Positions 16,215-24,312 of a stretch of DNA of 64,000 nt are shown here, piece by piece; position 1 is the first letter of the stretch; each line of letters begins with the position of its first letter. The notes under the pieces are model-generated. The model worked only from the letters and a program-made list of their open reading frames with translations, had not been told where the DNA came from and did no database searches. Made by a program: the position numbers and the translations under genes. Source of the DNA: Oceanospirillum sp048265165 (lineage in GTDB: Bacteria > Pseudomonadota > Gammaproteobacteria > Pseudomonadales > Halomonadaceae); NCBI RefSeq assembly GCF_048265165.1, contig NZ_JBLXCD010000004.1, forward strand, positions 62,001 to 126,000, in the 5' to 3' direction.

Positions 16215-17252
16215 ATGGCTGAAAGTCAACTGCCGTACCCATACCAAAGTTTTACACCGCTTCGAGTAAGCTTGTCTGAAGGTCGGCTAGCGCCTTATCT
16301 AAAGAGTGCGGGTTATTCTGAAGAGTACGCTTTTAATCTATACCTCTATAACGCTAGATTATCTAAGGCATTTTTGTTTCCGTTGCATGTTTTGGAAGTG
16401 TCTTTGCGGAATCATATGAGTGCTGTTTTTAGCGCAGAGTTTGGTTCAAATTGGCTACATGAATCTGATTTTCAGGCTGTTTTGTCTAAAGATAGTTCTG
16501 ATGCTCTGGATAAAGGCATCGCACGAGCCAAGTCAGCGAGCTTAGATGATGTGGTGGCAACACTGACATTTGATTTTTGGTCGAATCTTTTCCGTCCGGA
16601 GTATGACAGGCCTTTTTGGCAAAAGCATATGGGTGATTTGTTACCCAATGCGGAAAAAACAACACGTAAAGAGTTTCAGAAGATAGTTCGTGATCTGAAT
16701 AAATTTAGAAACAGAATTGCTCATCATGAGCCTATTCATAAGGAAAATATCTCTGCCCAACACAGTCGGATTCTTAATGTCATTGGTTGGTTTTGCAAGG
16801 AGACTGCAGAATGGGTAAAGCACTACTCGACCGTGAATCAGATCTTGCGTACAAGACCTTCTAAGGATGGTGAGCATTCCCCTTTCTTTAAGGATCGATG
16901 TGATGCTGATTTTGAGGTCGTTCCGGTCACTATGGCTTTAAATCAGTTGCCTGCGGTAAGATTTTTACTGTGCTGTGATGTTTCCGGTGACTTAATGGCT
17001 GTTGTAGAAGCTCAGCATATTGCATCTTATCTTTTATCTTTCCAGGAGGCAGGGGAGCTTGTAGTTGATTTGAGGGAGAAAGCGCTTGGTCAGTTGATAG
17101 AAGAGCAGGCGTTGGCTGATAACTTTTCTGTGTGTAGCGGTACTGAAAGCCTGAGTAAAGCTGGTAATGTCCTGAAAAAAAGAACCGCTTATATTGTAGT
17201 CAAAGACGAGGCTGTATTGGGTGTTGTAGCTAAGGCGCATCGCCGATACTGA
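16215..17252 (+). CDS. Abi-like HEPN-domain protein with CBS-like C-terminal module
   Basis: A 345-residue soluble protein. Residues 1-220 match the Abi_2/AbiD-F family: YPYQSFTPLRVSLSEGRLAPYL at the start, LEVSLRNHM near 60, and the HEPN signature RNRIAHHEP (Arg165 to His170), the RNase motif of HEPN toxins. Such proteins act in phage abortive infection or as RNA-cleaving toxins. Residues from about 233 to 345 look different: two repeats of strand-helix-strand, ending VRFLLCCDVSGDLMAVVEAQHI and AYIVVKDEAVLGVVAKAH, resemble a CBS pair that could bind a nucleotide. This CBS reading is by eye. The gene is AT-richer than guaA, has a weak Shine-Dalgarno and no antitoxin beside it, consistent with acquisition by transfer. 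Confidence 0.8.
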   Translation: MAESQLPYPYQSFTPLRVSLSEGRLAPYLKSAGYSEEYAFNLYLYNARLSKAFLFPLHVLEVSLRNHMSAVFSAEFGSNWLHESDFQAVLSKDSSDALDKGIARAKSASLDDVVATLTFDFWSNLFRPEYDRPFWQKHMGDLLPNAEKTTRKEFQKIVRDLNKFRNRIAHHEPIHKENISAQHSRILNVIGWFCKETAEWVKHYSTVNQILRTRPSKDGEHSPFFKDRCDADFEVVPVTMALNQLPAVRFLLCCDVSGDLMAVVEAQHIASYLLSFQEAGELVVDLREKALGQLIEEQALADNFSVCSGTESLSKAGNVLKKRTAYIVVKDEAVLGVVAKAHRRY

Positions 17253-17292
17253 TACTTCTGAAAGAATTTTTATCATCGAGGTTGCTCTTATC

Positions 17293-18903
17293 CTGAACCG
17301 CCACACCTTCCTCCTGCTTCACCGCTGGCTTGGCTTATTGCTGATTCTGCCGGTGCTGATGTTATCCCTGACCGGTGGCTTGCTGGTTTATAAACAGGAG
17401 TTGGATCAGTGGTTGAATGCTGACCTGATGCTGATTGAGCAGTATGACCTGTATACTCAGCCTCTGTCGGTTGGGCAGTTGCAAAAACGGATTCAAACCG
17501 CTTATCCACAAACCCGAATCAGCTGGTTTGACCTGAGCTTTTATAAAGGACCAGGTTATCAACAGGCTCGGCAGAGTGGTGTGCAGCCTGCTGCTGTGTT
17601 CTGGATTGCCGGAACACGGGATGACGTTGGTCATTACCATGCTCCAGTCCATAACCAGATCTTTGTGAACCCGTACAGCGGAGAGGTGCTGGGAGGGCGC
17701 AAGTGGGGCCAGTTTTCGGTAGAGCAGCCGCTGTTGAACCTGATGCCGTTGATCTACAAACTGCACTATTCGATACTGGCTGGACAGGAGGGGCGGCTGA
17801 TTCTGGGCTGGCTGACATTGGCTTGGTTGCTGATGATTCCTGTGGGTGTGTATCTGAGCTGGCCACACCACAGCGCTCTCCGGTATTCGAATAAGAGCAA
17901 AAAACAATGGCGACAGGATCTGCTGCACTGGCTTAGCTTTTGGAAATATCGAAAAGGGAAAAGCCACTTCCAGAAGGACTTTTTTAACCATCGATGGCTG
18001 GGACTGGTGCTAGCGCCGCTGGTGGTTATTTTTCTATTGTCTGGGCTGAGTTATAACTTAAAGCCTGCTTATTACGGGATGTTTGACCCCTTTAATCAGA
18101 GGCAGCTGTCCCATAAAGCCATCGAGGCCTCACCTTTGGGGCAGGCGCAGCCGATGAGCCTTGAACTGGCGGTAGCCACGGGGCAGCACCTGACGGAGAT
18201 GTGGGCGAAAGAGCAAGGCTTTGAACGGCTACAGCCAGTTGGTTTATCTCATTCCGCTTTTAAAGGCACTTATCTGTATCGTAGTTACTCTTCGCTGGAT
18301 TATTCCGCTGAGAGCGCTAAGACCAGCGTTTGGTTTGATGCGCACAGTGGTAAACTGCTGGCGCGTTTTCAGGCGACAGGGGCGAGTAAAGTGGATGCCA
18401 TGACCGTTGGTTTTGAGGCGGTGCATAAGTCGGAGCTGGGGTGGTGGAGCAGAATGTTAAGTCTGCTGTTGATGACAGCTTCTGTTTGGCTAACGGTAAC
18501 GGCGCTTAGAATCTGGCGGTTTAAATATCGGGCAAGGTGGAAAAGTGCCCGTAAAAAAAGCTGGTTGCTAAGTCGACGAAAAGCTAACCCGGTTATTAAT
18601 TTTCTCCACCGACAATCAGTAAAAGGCGTGCCGTGGCACGCCTTTTATTTTTTGATCAGCCGACGGGATTGTCAGGATTCTGAGTTATCGGAATCTGCTT
18701 TTGCCGCAGGCTTTTTCGGAGCTGTTTTTCTTGCTGTTGTTTTTCCTAGTGTCGCTTTGCGAGCTGTGGTTTTCGCTGTAGTTGCTTTGGCAGTGGATGC
18801 CGCTTTGCGAGTTTTCGGTTTCGCTGCAGTTGCTTTAGCAGTGGGTGCTTCTTGTGTTATAGCCGCTGTTTTTGTTGCTGCAGATGCAGGCTTTTTCCCA
18901 TGA
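17293..18903 (+). CDS. PepSY-associated membrane protein with abnormal start and C-terminus
   Basis: Resembles PiuB/PepSY_TM iron-regulated membrane proteins, some of which reduce ferric siderophores at the inner membrane. Visible are the N-terminal LHRWLGLLL helix, a PepSY-type domain (about 45-140), helices near LILGWLTLAWLLMIPVGVYLSW and WLGLVLAPLVVIFLLSG, a second PepSY region and a last helix LLLMTASVWLTVTAL. Both ends are odd. No ATG, GTG or TTG precedes the conserved helix in frame: the candidates are CTG at 17293 (GAGG 11 bases before) or a TTG at 17338 that would cut the first helix. The frame then runs through a terminator hairpin and 232 bases antisense into phaC. A one-base change in the A7 run at 18551-18557 would end it near 18570 at the expected place. 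Decay or a sequencing indel is likely. Confidence 0.65.
   Translation: MNRHTFLLLHRWLGLLLILPVLMLSLTGGLLVYKQELDQWLNADLMLIEQYDLYTQPLSVGQLQKRIQTAYPQTRISWFDLSFYKGPGYQQARQSGVQPAAVFWIAGTRDDVGHYHAPVHNQIFVNPYSGEVLGGRKWGQFSVEQPLLNLMPLIYKLHYSILAGQEGRLILGWLTLAWLLMIPVGVYLSWPHHSALRYSNKSKKQWRQDLLHWLSFWKYRKGKSHFQKDFFNHRWLGLVLAPLVVIFLLSGLSYNLKPAYYGMFDPFNQRQLSHKAIEASPLGQAQPMSLELAVATGQHLTEMWAKEQGFERLQPVGLSHSAFKGTYLYRSYSSLDYSAESAKTSVWFDAHSGKLLARFQATGASKVDAMTVGFEAVHKSELGWWSRMLSLLLMTASVWLTVTALRIWRFKYRARWKSARKKSWLLSRRKANPVINFLHRQSVKGVPWHAFYFLISRRDCQDSELSESAFAAGFFGAVFLAVVFPSVALRAVVFAVVALAVDAALRVFGFAAVALAVGASCVIAAVFVAADAGFFP
18621..18653 (+). terminator. Intrinsic terminator between the PepSY gene and phaC
   Basis: AAAAGGCGTGCC / GGCACGCCTTTT perfect stem with a 2-base loop, then TATTTTTT. 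It lies between convergent genes and inside the run-on frame of the PepSY gene, which argues that the run-on is not the native coding end. Confidence 0.88.
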
Positions 18904-20762
18904 TAAGCGGGTGGTTCATCCGATAAGAAATCGGTGACAGCTTCCAGAAACTCGCCCAGTAGAGCGTGGCTGACGACAAAAATATGACCAACATTTTTCT
19001 CGATAGTACGGTTTAAACCGCCACAGACCATCTGATGGTTTTCTGCTTTTCGGCCCCAGCGTTCGCTGGTCTTACAGGAGCCAACCGGTGCGATAGGGTC
19101 CCGTAAGCCAGCGTAATCGAACAGTGCTATATCGGCGTTGTTCAGTGCATCCATATTTACCGGTTTACCGTCCAGCTCCGGCAGCTCTGATGGCAGGCAG
19201 TATTGGTTTTCCCATATCTGATTATCCATAAAAATCTTTTGAATCCATTCACGATGAGCGCGTGCAGGAAAGCGTGTGCCGCTGTGTAGCCAGTTCAGGA
19301 AGGGGGCTGAGTCTTTGATTGCGCCCGGAAAATGTGCACGGCTGTAAAAGCCTTCCAGCATGGTTTGTTCGACGCCAGGTTGGATGGTGTGCATACCGGA
19401 TTCAATCGCGTAGGGCGATACATTGCAGTTGCCATAGAAGAGCTGCATGACATCGGCGTCGTAATCCTGACGAATGACATCCCGCATCGGTTTGTGGCCA
19501 CTGCTTTCATCATCGAACAGGATAGGGGTTGTCATCAATACAACCTGACGGATACAAACATCCTTACCGGTTATCTGAGCTTCTTCAATCCTGCGGGCCA
19601 GGTATGGCATAAACAGAGTGCCACCCATGCAGTAAGCCATTACCTCAATATTCTGACCCGGGTGGCGTTCCAGAATCAGATCCAGGTACTTGTCGTGAAC
19701 GGTTTTGCCATAGAAGTCCAGACCAAGCTGAGACTGATCTGCTTCCGGGTTGCCGTAATCCACCAGATAAAGATCGTAGCCCAGTTGCAACATACCCTCG
19801 ATCACCGACTTTTCAGGTGCCAGATCAAACAGCTCGCAGCGGTTGATCATGGGGCTGGCCATGTACAGGGTTTTGCCGTTGGCTTTTACGCCCGCTGGGC
19901 GTGGATAGTGGCGTAGTCTAACGGAGTAAAGTTCAGAACCGGCGATGGTTTCCCATTGGCAGGCCCCCAGTTTTGAATAGGGAGAGTTGAGAGCAAAGTT
20001 ACGCAGGTCAAAAGCATTATATTTCAGCAGCTCCAGAAGACGTTGAGTGCAAGCCTTCAGGTAGTCCTCATCACTATCCCGCCATTGGCCTTCGGCATTT
20101 TTCTTACGATAGGGCTGATTTTCATCGGCGCTAAAAGTCTGCCCCGTAATAACCTGAAACAGAGAGCGCAGCAGATTTTTCATGGCGGTCAGATGAGTTT
20201 GGCCCCGGCTATAGTATTGCCACTCCAGCAGGCGAAAATTATTGAGCTGTGTCATCAGCCAGACTTGACCCTGAAGGGTTTTACAGGCCCATGAACAAGT
20301 CTCTTTGTTAAAACTAAGCTCGCCATCAGCCTCTTTTGTGAAATGGGTCACCAATATTTTTAGCTGCTCGGCATAGGCAGAGTCCAGCTGCTGGTCGGCG
20401 CGGGTGATCATATCCGGTGATTCATCCTTGGCAACAGAGTCTTCTGTTGCCTGAATCAGAGGCTGTGCCCAGCCAGTAAATAATGAAGATGGCACACCGT
20501 AGAGGCGGAACGCTTCACTCTGGAGATGAGAGACCTGAAGCATCTGCTTCAACATTAGGCCGTTCATCTCGCTTATCCAGTGTTTAGTGCCGCGAAGATG
20601 AGAAGGGTTGTCTGCACTACTGGTCATCAGCAGAGTTTCCAGTGCATCTGCGGTTAATGGCAAGGAGCTGTTGAATGAGCCGGCAGAAAACCACTCGCTG
20701 AATGAGGGGGCTACTGATTGAAATCCGTTATCTGATATAAGCTTGTTGAGCGTGGCAAACAT
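18672..20762 (-). CDS. phaC: Poly(3-hydroxyalkanoate) synthase with histone-like basic tail
   Basis: Polymerises hydroxyacyl-CoA into PHA storage granules. The alpha/beta-hydrolase core carries the PhaC block LYLVDYGNPEADQSQLGLDFYG, a lipase-like box AYCMGGT with nucleophile Cys378, Asp555 in GLRDPIAP and His593 in NVGHIFV, so the triad is complete. At 696 residues it is longer than usual synthases (about 560-600). The excess is partly a 75-residue tail from about 622, made almost only of Ala, Lys, Thr and Pro (AKPKTRKAAS, ATTAKTTARK repeats), like histone H1 or the DNA-binding tail of the Pseudomonas phasin PhaF. Other PHA genes are not adjacent. The class was not assigned. Confidence 0.9.
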   Translation of the reverse strand: MFATLNKLISDNGFQSVAPSFSEWFSAGSFNSSLPLTADALETLLMTSSADNPSHLRGTKHWISEMNGLMLKQMLQVSHLQSEAFRLYGVPSSLFTGWAQPLIQATEDSVAKDESPDMITRADQQLDSAYAEQLKILVTHFTKEADGELSFNKETCSWACKTLQGQVWLMTQLNNFRLLEWQYYSRGQTHLTAMKNLLRSLFQVITGQTFSADENQPYRKKNAEGQWRDSDEDYLKACTQRLLELLKYNAFDLRNFALNSPYSKLGACQWETIAGSELYSVRLRHYPRPAGVKANGKTLYMASPMINRCELFDLAPEKSVIEGMLQLGYDLYLVDYGNPEADQSQLGLDFYGKTVHDKYLDLILERHPGQNIEVMAYCMGGTLFMPYLARRIEEAQITGKDVCIRQVVLMTTPILFDDESSGHKPMRDVIRQDYDADVMQLFYGNCNVSPYAIESGMHTIQPGVEQTMLEGFYSRAHFPGAIKDSAPFLNWLHSGTRFPARAHREWIQKIFMDNQIWENQYCLPSELPELDGKPVNMDALNNADIALFDYAGLRDPIAPVGSCKTSERWGRKAENHQMVCGGLNRTIEKNVGHIFVVSHALLGEFLEAVTDFLSDEPPAYHGKKPASAATKTAAITQEAPTAKATAAKPKTRKAASTAKATTAKTTARKATLGKTTARKTAPKKPAAKADSDNSES

Positions 20763-20803
20763 AGAATCCTTCTCCTGGTTATAGGCCGCTTTGCATAGGT
20801 TGT

Positions 20804-21049
20804 TTAATCTTCAAATGTCTGGGCTGCAGCCTCTAGCCGATCCTGATGGTGTTTGTGGGGTACTTTATCGGCTAATAATTTTTGATGCAGGTTCTGAAGA
20901 TGAGCTTTCTTAGCGTTGTTATCACCGGAAAGTGCGCTGATCTGGTCGTTAATGGCCCAAACGCGGATTTTTTTAATCAGTATGATATGAAAAACGATAC
21001 CGCTGATTGATACGATAAAAATAATCAGCAGTTGTAACCACAGAGGCAT
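20804..21049 (-). CDS. Small single-span membrane protein of unknown function
   Basis: An 81-residue protein with one N-terminal transmembrane segment (WLQLLIIFIVSISGIVFHIILI) followed by a basic stop-transfer (KKIRVW) and an Ala/Gln/His-rich helical cytoplasmic tail. I use the ATG at 21049, with GGAG 8 bases upstream; an in-frame ATG at 21112 would add 21 residues but has no clear Shine-Dalgarno. It lies 40 bases upstream of phaC on the same strand and may be co-transcribed. No family recognised. Confidence 0.65.
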   Translation of the reverse strand: MPLWLQLLIIFIVSISGIVFHIILIKKIRVWAINDQISALSGDNNAKKAHLQNLHQKLLADKVPHKHHQDRLEAAAQTFED

Positions 21050-21340
21050 GCCGGGATCTCCGATAATGTCGAATTGATGGTTGAGCATCAGTAAACCGAG
21101 TGTACGGCTCATTCTTTACAGCTTCTATTCTAGCCTGTCAGGGTTTTATTCCAATCCCTGCATGTAAGTTGACTGCTTCTCTGTTTTCTAGGGGAGGCCT
21201 GTTTAGATAATGGGCTGTCACACGTTTACTTACATTTCTTTACTGTTTTTGTTCGCCCTCTGTTTTTTCTGACATATTCCTGACACCTTAAAACGCGAAA
21301 ATCCCATCTATTTGGTATATACCAGTTTGAGGGTTGGAAT

Positions 21341-23428
21341 GTGCGTTATTCAATTAAAAATCAGCTGATTCTAGGGCTGGGGTTGTTATTACTTTTGGTG
21401 TTGGGTGCTCAACTCCTGGTAGGTCTGCACTATAGTGATCGCTCCAGACAGCTGCTGGCAGACGAAGCGGGTAAGTTACTGAGCCATGAAGCCATGATTC
21501 GTTTGGAGCAAAGAGCTACCCTGGAGGCAGGTCAGATTCAGCAATTACTGGATCGGGCTTATCAGGTTACCCATGGACTGGCGATGACCGCCGGACAACT
21601 GAAGCCGGAGCTGGCATGGGAAGACCCGGCATTACAGCTTGAGCGGGAGCAGTTTATTGGTGTCCTGCGAGGTTCTCTGCTGGCTCATAAGGAGTTTCTG
21701 ACGCTCTATACCGCATGGGAGGCAGATGCGTTTGATGATGCAGATGACGATAATCTGCTGAATCGCCTGACAGGCTCAACTGAAGATGGCCGGTTTGCGC
21801 CTTTGTTAAGTCGTAGTGAGAGCGGCCATATTGAGATGACACCATTAAGAGCGCATGAAAGTCAGGAGCACTTTGCTGACGGTACACGGAAAGCAGAGTT
21901 TTATCTCTGTCCAAAAGAGCAGCGGACAGCCTGCCTTCTGGAGCCTCAGCGTTTTCAGGTTCAGGGGCAGGATCGGCTGCTGACCTCGGTCGTTGTGCCC
22001 GTTATGCATAAAGAGCGCTTTCTGGGCATGGTGGGTGCTGACCTCTCCCTGGGCTTTATTCAGCAGCAGGCTCAAAGTATCAGTCAGAGTCTTTATCAGG
22101 GGCAGGCACAGGTACGGATTTTGAGTCGAAAGGGTATCGTTTTGGGTGATAGCCATCGGCCAAATGAAGTAGGCAACCCTCTGAAGGCTGCGCCTGAAAG
22201 TGATCAGAAGGATTCTGATTTTCTCAATGCAGATGTGCCTATTCGGCTGCAAGGAGTTACCCGTAGTGGCTGGATCTTGCAGATTAGGGTGCCTAAAGTG
22301 ATTGTGTTGGAGCCTCTGGTGCACTTGCAGACGCGGTTTGCCGAAGTACAAAAAGAATCCAGCCTGATGCAACTGGTGCTTGGGCCCGTGCTGGCACTGC
22401 TGACACTGTTGTTGGCGGCCTGGCTCATTCACTGTCGTTTAGCACCTTTAAGCCAGGTTCAGGCGATGCTGAAAGAGGTGGCCCAAGGTGGTGGTGACTT
22501 GACTCGTCGACTTAATGTCAGTCGTGAGGATGAGGTGGGTCGTGTAGCCGGTTATTTTAATCAGTTTGTCGGTCAGCTTCAGGCTCTGGTCGATAGTGTG
22601 CAACGCTCGGGTCAGCAGGTGCAAGGGGCTGCACAGCAGGGAGCTTCTCTGTCTGAACAGATGAATACTCAACTGGTATCTCAGCAACAACAGGTCAGTC
22701 AGATCTCTGCTTCAGTGGAGCAGCTGTCTCAATCCTCTCATCTGATCGCCGATAGTATGGAGCAACTGACCCTCGATGCAGGTCACGCTAATGCTCAGGT
22801 TTCTCAGGCGCAGGAGGTGATGTATAACGTTGGCCATGAACTGGAGTCGATGAATGGTGAGATTCATCAGGCTTGTACAGAATCAGCCCAGCTATCAGAG
22901 CATGGCAACCAAATTCATCAGATTCTGGAAACGATCCGGGCTATCGCTGAACAAACTAATCTGCTGGCGTTGAATGCGGCTATTGAGGCAGCCAGAGCTG
23001 GAGAACAGGGGCGTGGTTTTGCTGTTGTAGCGGATGAAGTTCGTATGCTGGCACAGAAAACCCAGACGGCTACCGGTGAAATTGATGGTGTTATTGAAAG
23101 GCTGCTCGGCAGCATTGAGTTGATTGTCGCTTCCAGTCAGCGCAGTGGTCATCGCAGTGAATCGGTGTTGAGACAGTCTCAGCACACCCAGGAGGTCCTG
23201 AATAAGGTGGTGACAGGAATTGTTCAGATTGATCGTCGCTGCCAGCAAGTGTTTCTTGCTGTCGATGAACAGCAGCAGGCTGCGGATCATCTGGTGGGAG
23301 CCGTCAATCATGTAAACGAAATGGCCGCTCAGTTGCTGGATGGTGCTGATAGTAACCGGGAGGAGAGTCGTCAATTAAAAGCTCTGGCCTCAGACCTGAA
23401 TGAAAAGACCTGTCGCTTTGTCGTATAA
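21341..23428 (+). CDS. Methyl-accepting chemotaxis protein (Cache-type sensor)
   Basis: A 695-residue transmembrane chemoreceptor. The first helix (LILGLGLLLLLVLGAQLLVG) precedes a periplasmic domain of about 310 residues with dCache-like features, including a CPKEQRTACLLEPQ cysteine pair and VVVPVMHKERFLGMVGADLSL. A second helix near 340-360 is followed by a HAMP domain and the signalling domain, with the hairpin tip EQTNLLALNAAIEAARAGEQGRGFAVVADEVR. The GTG start is supported by GAGGG nearby. A perfect palindrome TGGTATATACCA (21313-21324) lies just before the start and could be an operator. It shares layout with the chemoreceptor at 45566. Ligand unknown. Confidence 0.92.
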   Translation: MRYSIKNQLILGLGLLLLLVLGAQLLVGLHYSDRSRQLLADEAGKLLSHEAMIRLEQRATLEAGQIQQLLDRAYQVTHGLAMTAGQLKPELAWEDPALQLEREQFIGVLRGSLLAHKEFLTLYTAWEADAFDDADDDNLLNRLTGSTEDGRFAPLLSRSESGHIEMTPLRAHESQEHFADGTRKAEFYLCPKEQRTACLLEPQRFQVQGQDRLLTSVVVPVMHKERFLGMVGADLSLGFIQQQAQSISQSLYQGQAQVRILSRKGIVLGDSHRPNEVGNPLKAAPESDQKDSDFLNADVPIRLQGVTRSGWILQIRVPKVIVLEPLVHLQTRFAEVQKESSLMQLVLGPVLALLTLLLAAWLIHCRLAPLSQVQAMLKEVAQGGGDLTRRLNVSREDEVGRVAGYFNQFVGQLQALVDSVQRSGQQVQGAAQQGASLSEQMNTQLVSQQQQVSQISASVEQLSQSSHLIADSMEQLTLDAGHANAQVSQAQEVMYNVGHELESMNGEIHQACTESAQLSEHGNQIHQILETIRAIAEQTNLLALNAAIEAARAGEQGRGFAVVADEVRMLAQKTQTATGEIDGVIERLLGSIELIVASSQRSGHRSESVLRQSQHTQEVLNKVVTGIVQIDRRCQQVFLAVDEQQQAADHLVGAVNHVNEMAAQLLDGADSNREESRQLKALASDLNEKTCRFVV

Positions 23429-23482
23429 AGGTGTTTTTTGCTTTGTATGACCTTGTCTGAGCTTTACCTGTTGTACTGGCAG

Positions 23483-23517
23483 AAAGCCCATCCGTTTGAG
23501 ATGGGCTTTGTTTTTTT
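23483..23517 (+). terminator. Intrinsic terminator of the chemoreceptor gene
   Basis: AAAGCCCATC / GATGGGCTTT stem around a 7-base loop, then G and seven T. Confidence 0.9.
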
Positions 23518-23659
23518 ACCTCTTCTGGCACTTCTTGTTGAAAACGATTCTCAATAACTTGCTGCTAACGTCGTTAAAACCCTAATCAAAAGCCGGTTAA
23601 TCGCGGTTATCTTGCAAAACACAGTAAAAAACTCGGGTATAAGGGTTTTGTTCAAAGTT

Positions 23660-23684
23660 AAATGGGACTAAAATAGTCCACTAT
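23660..23684. promoter_or_regulatory. IscR type-1-like operator and promoter of the suf operon
   Basis: The core GACTAAAATAGTC matches the IscR type-1 consensus core GACTRWWWYAGTC exactly, followed by the expected flanking TAT. It overlaps a candidate -10 (TAAAAT at 23669-23674) and ends 18 bases before sufR. A regulator bound here would block the promoter, so autoregulation by the adjacent Fe-S regulator is likely. Confidence 0.75.
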
Positions 23685-23702
23685 GACGATGAAGGTAGAA
23701 TC

Positions 23703-24233
23703 ATGCTGAAACTGAGCAAAATGACCGATTACGCGGCGGTGCTGATGGCTCATATCGCCCGCACACCGGATCAGCTGTTTACCGCCACCGATATTGCGGA
23801 ACAGGTACAGATTCCAAAGCCAACGGTGAGTAAGGCGCTTAAGATGCTGCAGAAGAGCGGCCTGCTGGTCTCTCATCGTGGTGCTCAGGGTGGTTACGGG
23901 TTATCCCGTCCACCAAAACAGATTACGGCCAGCGATATTCTGGTTGCCATTGAAGGCCCCTTCGCAATGACAGATTGCAGTCAGGAGGACGCTCTGTGTG
24001 ATCTGCAGGATACCTGTGGCGTAGCGGATAACTGGCAACGGGTCAGCTTAGCCATGCATCAGCTGTTGCAGAGCATCACACTGGTTCAGCTGGCTCAGAA
24101 AGAGCCTCTGCAGCTGCAGTGGATGTCCGGTAATGATATCTACACCGTAGGTACAGAGATACCCGCAGCACAGCAGACCAATAAAGACAGCGTCAGTGCC
24201 GAGATTCCTCTCGTGGCGCTGACGACAGAATAA
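23703..24233 (+). CDS. sufR: Rrf2/IscR-family regulator of the suf operon
   Basis: A 176-residue Rrf2-type regulator. An N-terminal winged helix (MLKLSKMTDYAAVLMAHIAR, then the recognition helix IPKPTVSKALKMLQKSGLL and wing GAQGGYGLSRP) is followed by a cluster-binding loop with Cys92, Cys99 and Cys105, nearly the spacing of IscR (92, 98, 104). It fits the SUF-system regulator subfamily found in Xanthomonas-type suf operons rather than iscR of an isc operon. The 5' region carries an IscR type-1-like operator. GAAGG precedes the ATG. It is first in the suf operon and should sense cluster status and control sufBCDS. The symbol sufR is used in the sense of suf regulator, not the cyanobacterial protein. 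Confidence 0.9.
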   Translation: MLKLSKMTDYAAVLMAHIARTPDQLFTATDIAEQVQIPKPTVSKALKMLQKSGLLVSHRGAQGGYGLSRPPKQITASDILVAIEGPFAMTDCSQEDALCDLQDTCGVADNWQRVSLAMHQLLQSITLVQLAQKEPLQLQWMSGNDIYTVGTEIPAAQQTNKDSVSAEIPLVALTTE

Positions 24234-24312
24234 GATCCTTCGGCAACAGCTGCAGGATCAGAAGAACCGAATTAGCTTCCGACAAAACCTGTAACCGGGT
24301 GAGGAGAGACCA

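Noticed and set aside
18672..18903. C-terminal Ala/Val-rich run-on of the PepSY frame as a real membrane domain
   Set aside because: It is the antisense of the Lys/Ala-rich phaC tail and follows a strong terminator, so it is most likely not translated usefully.
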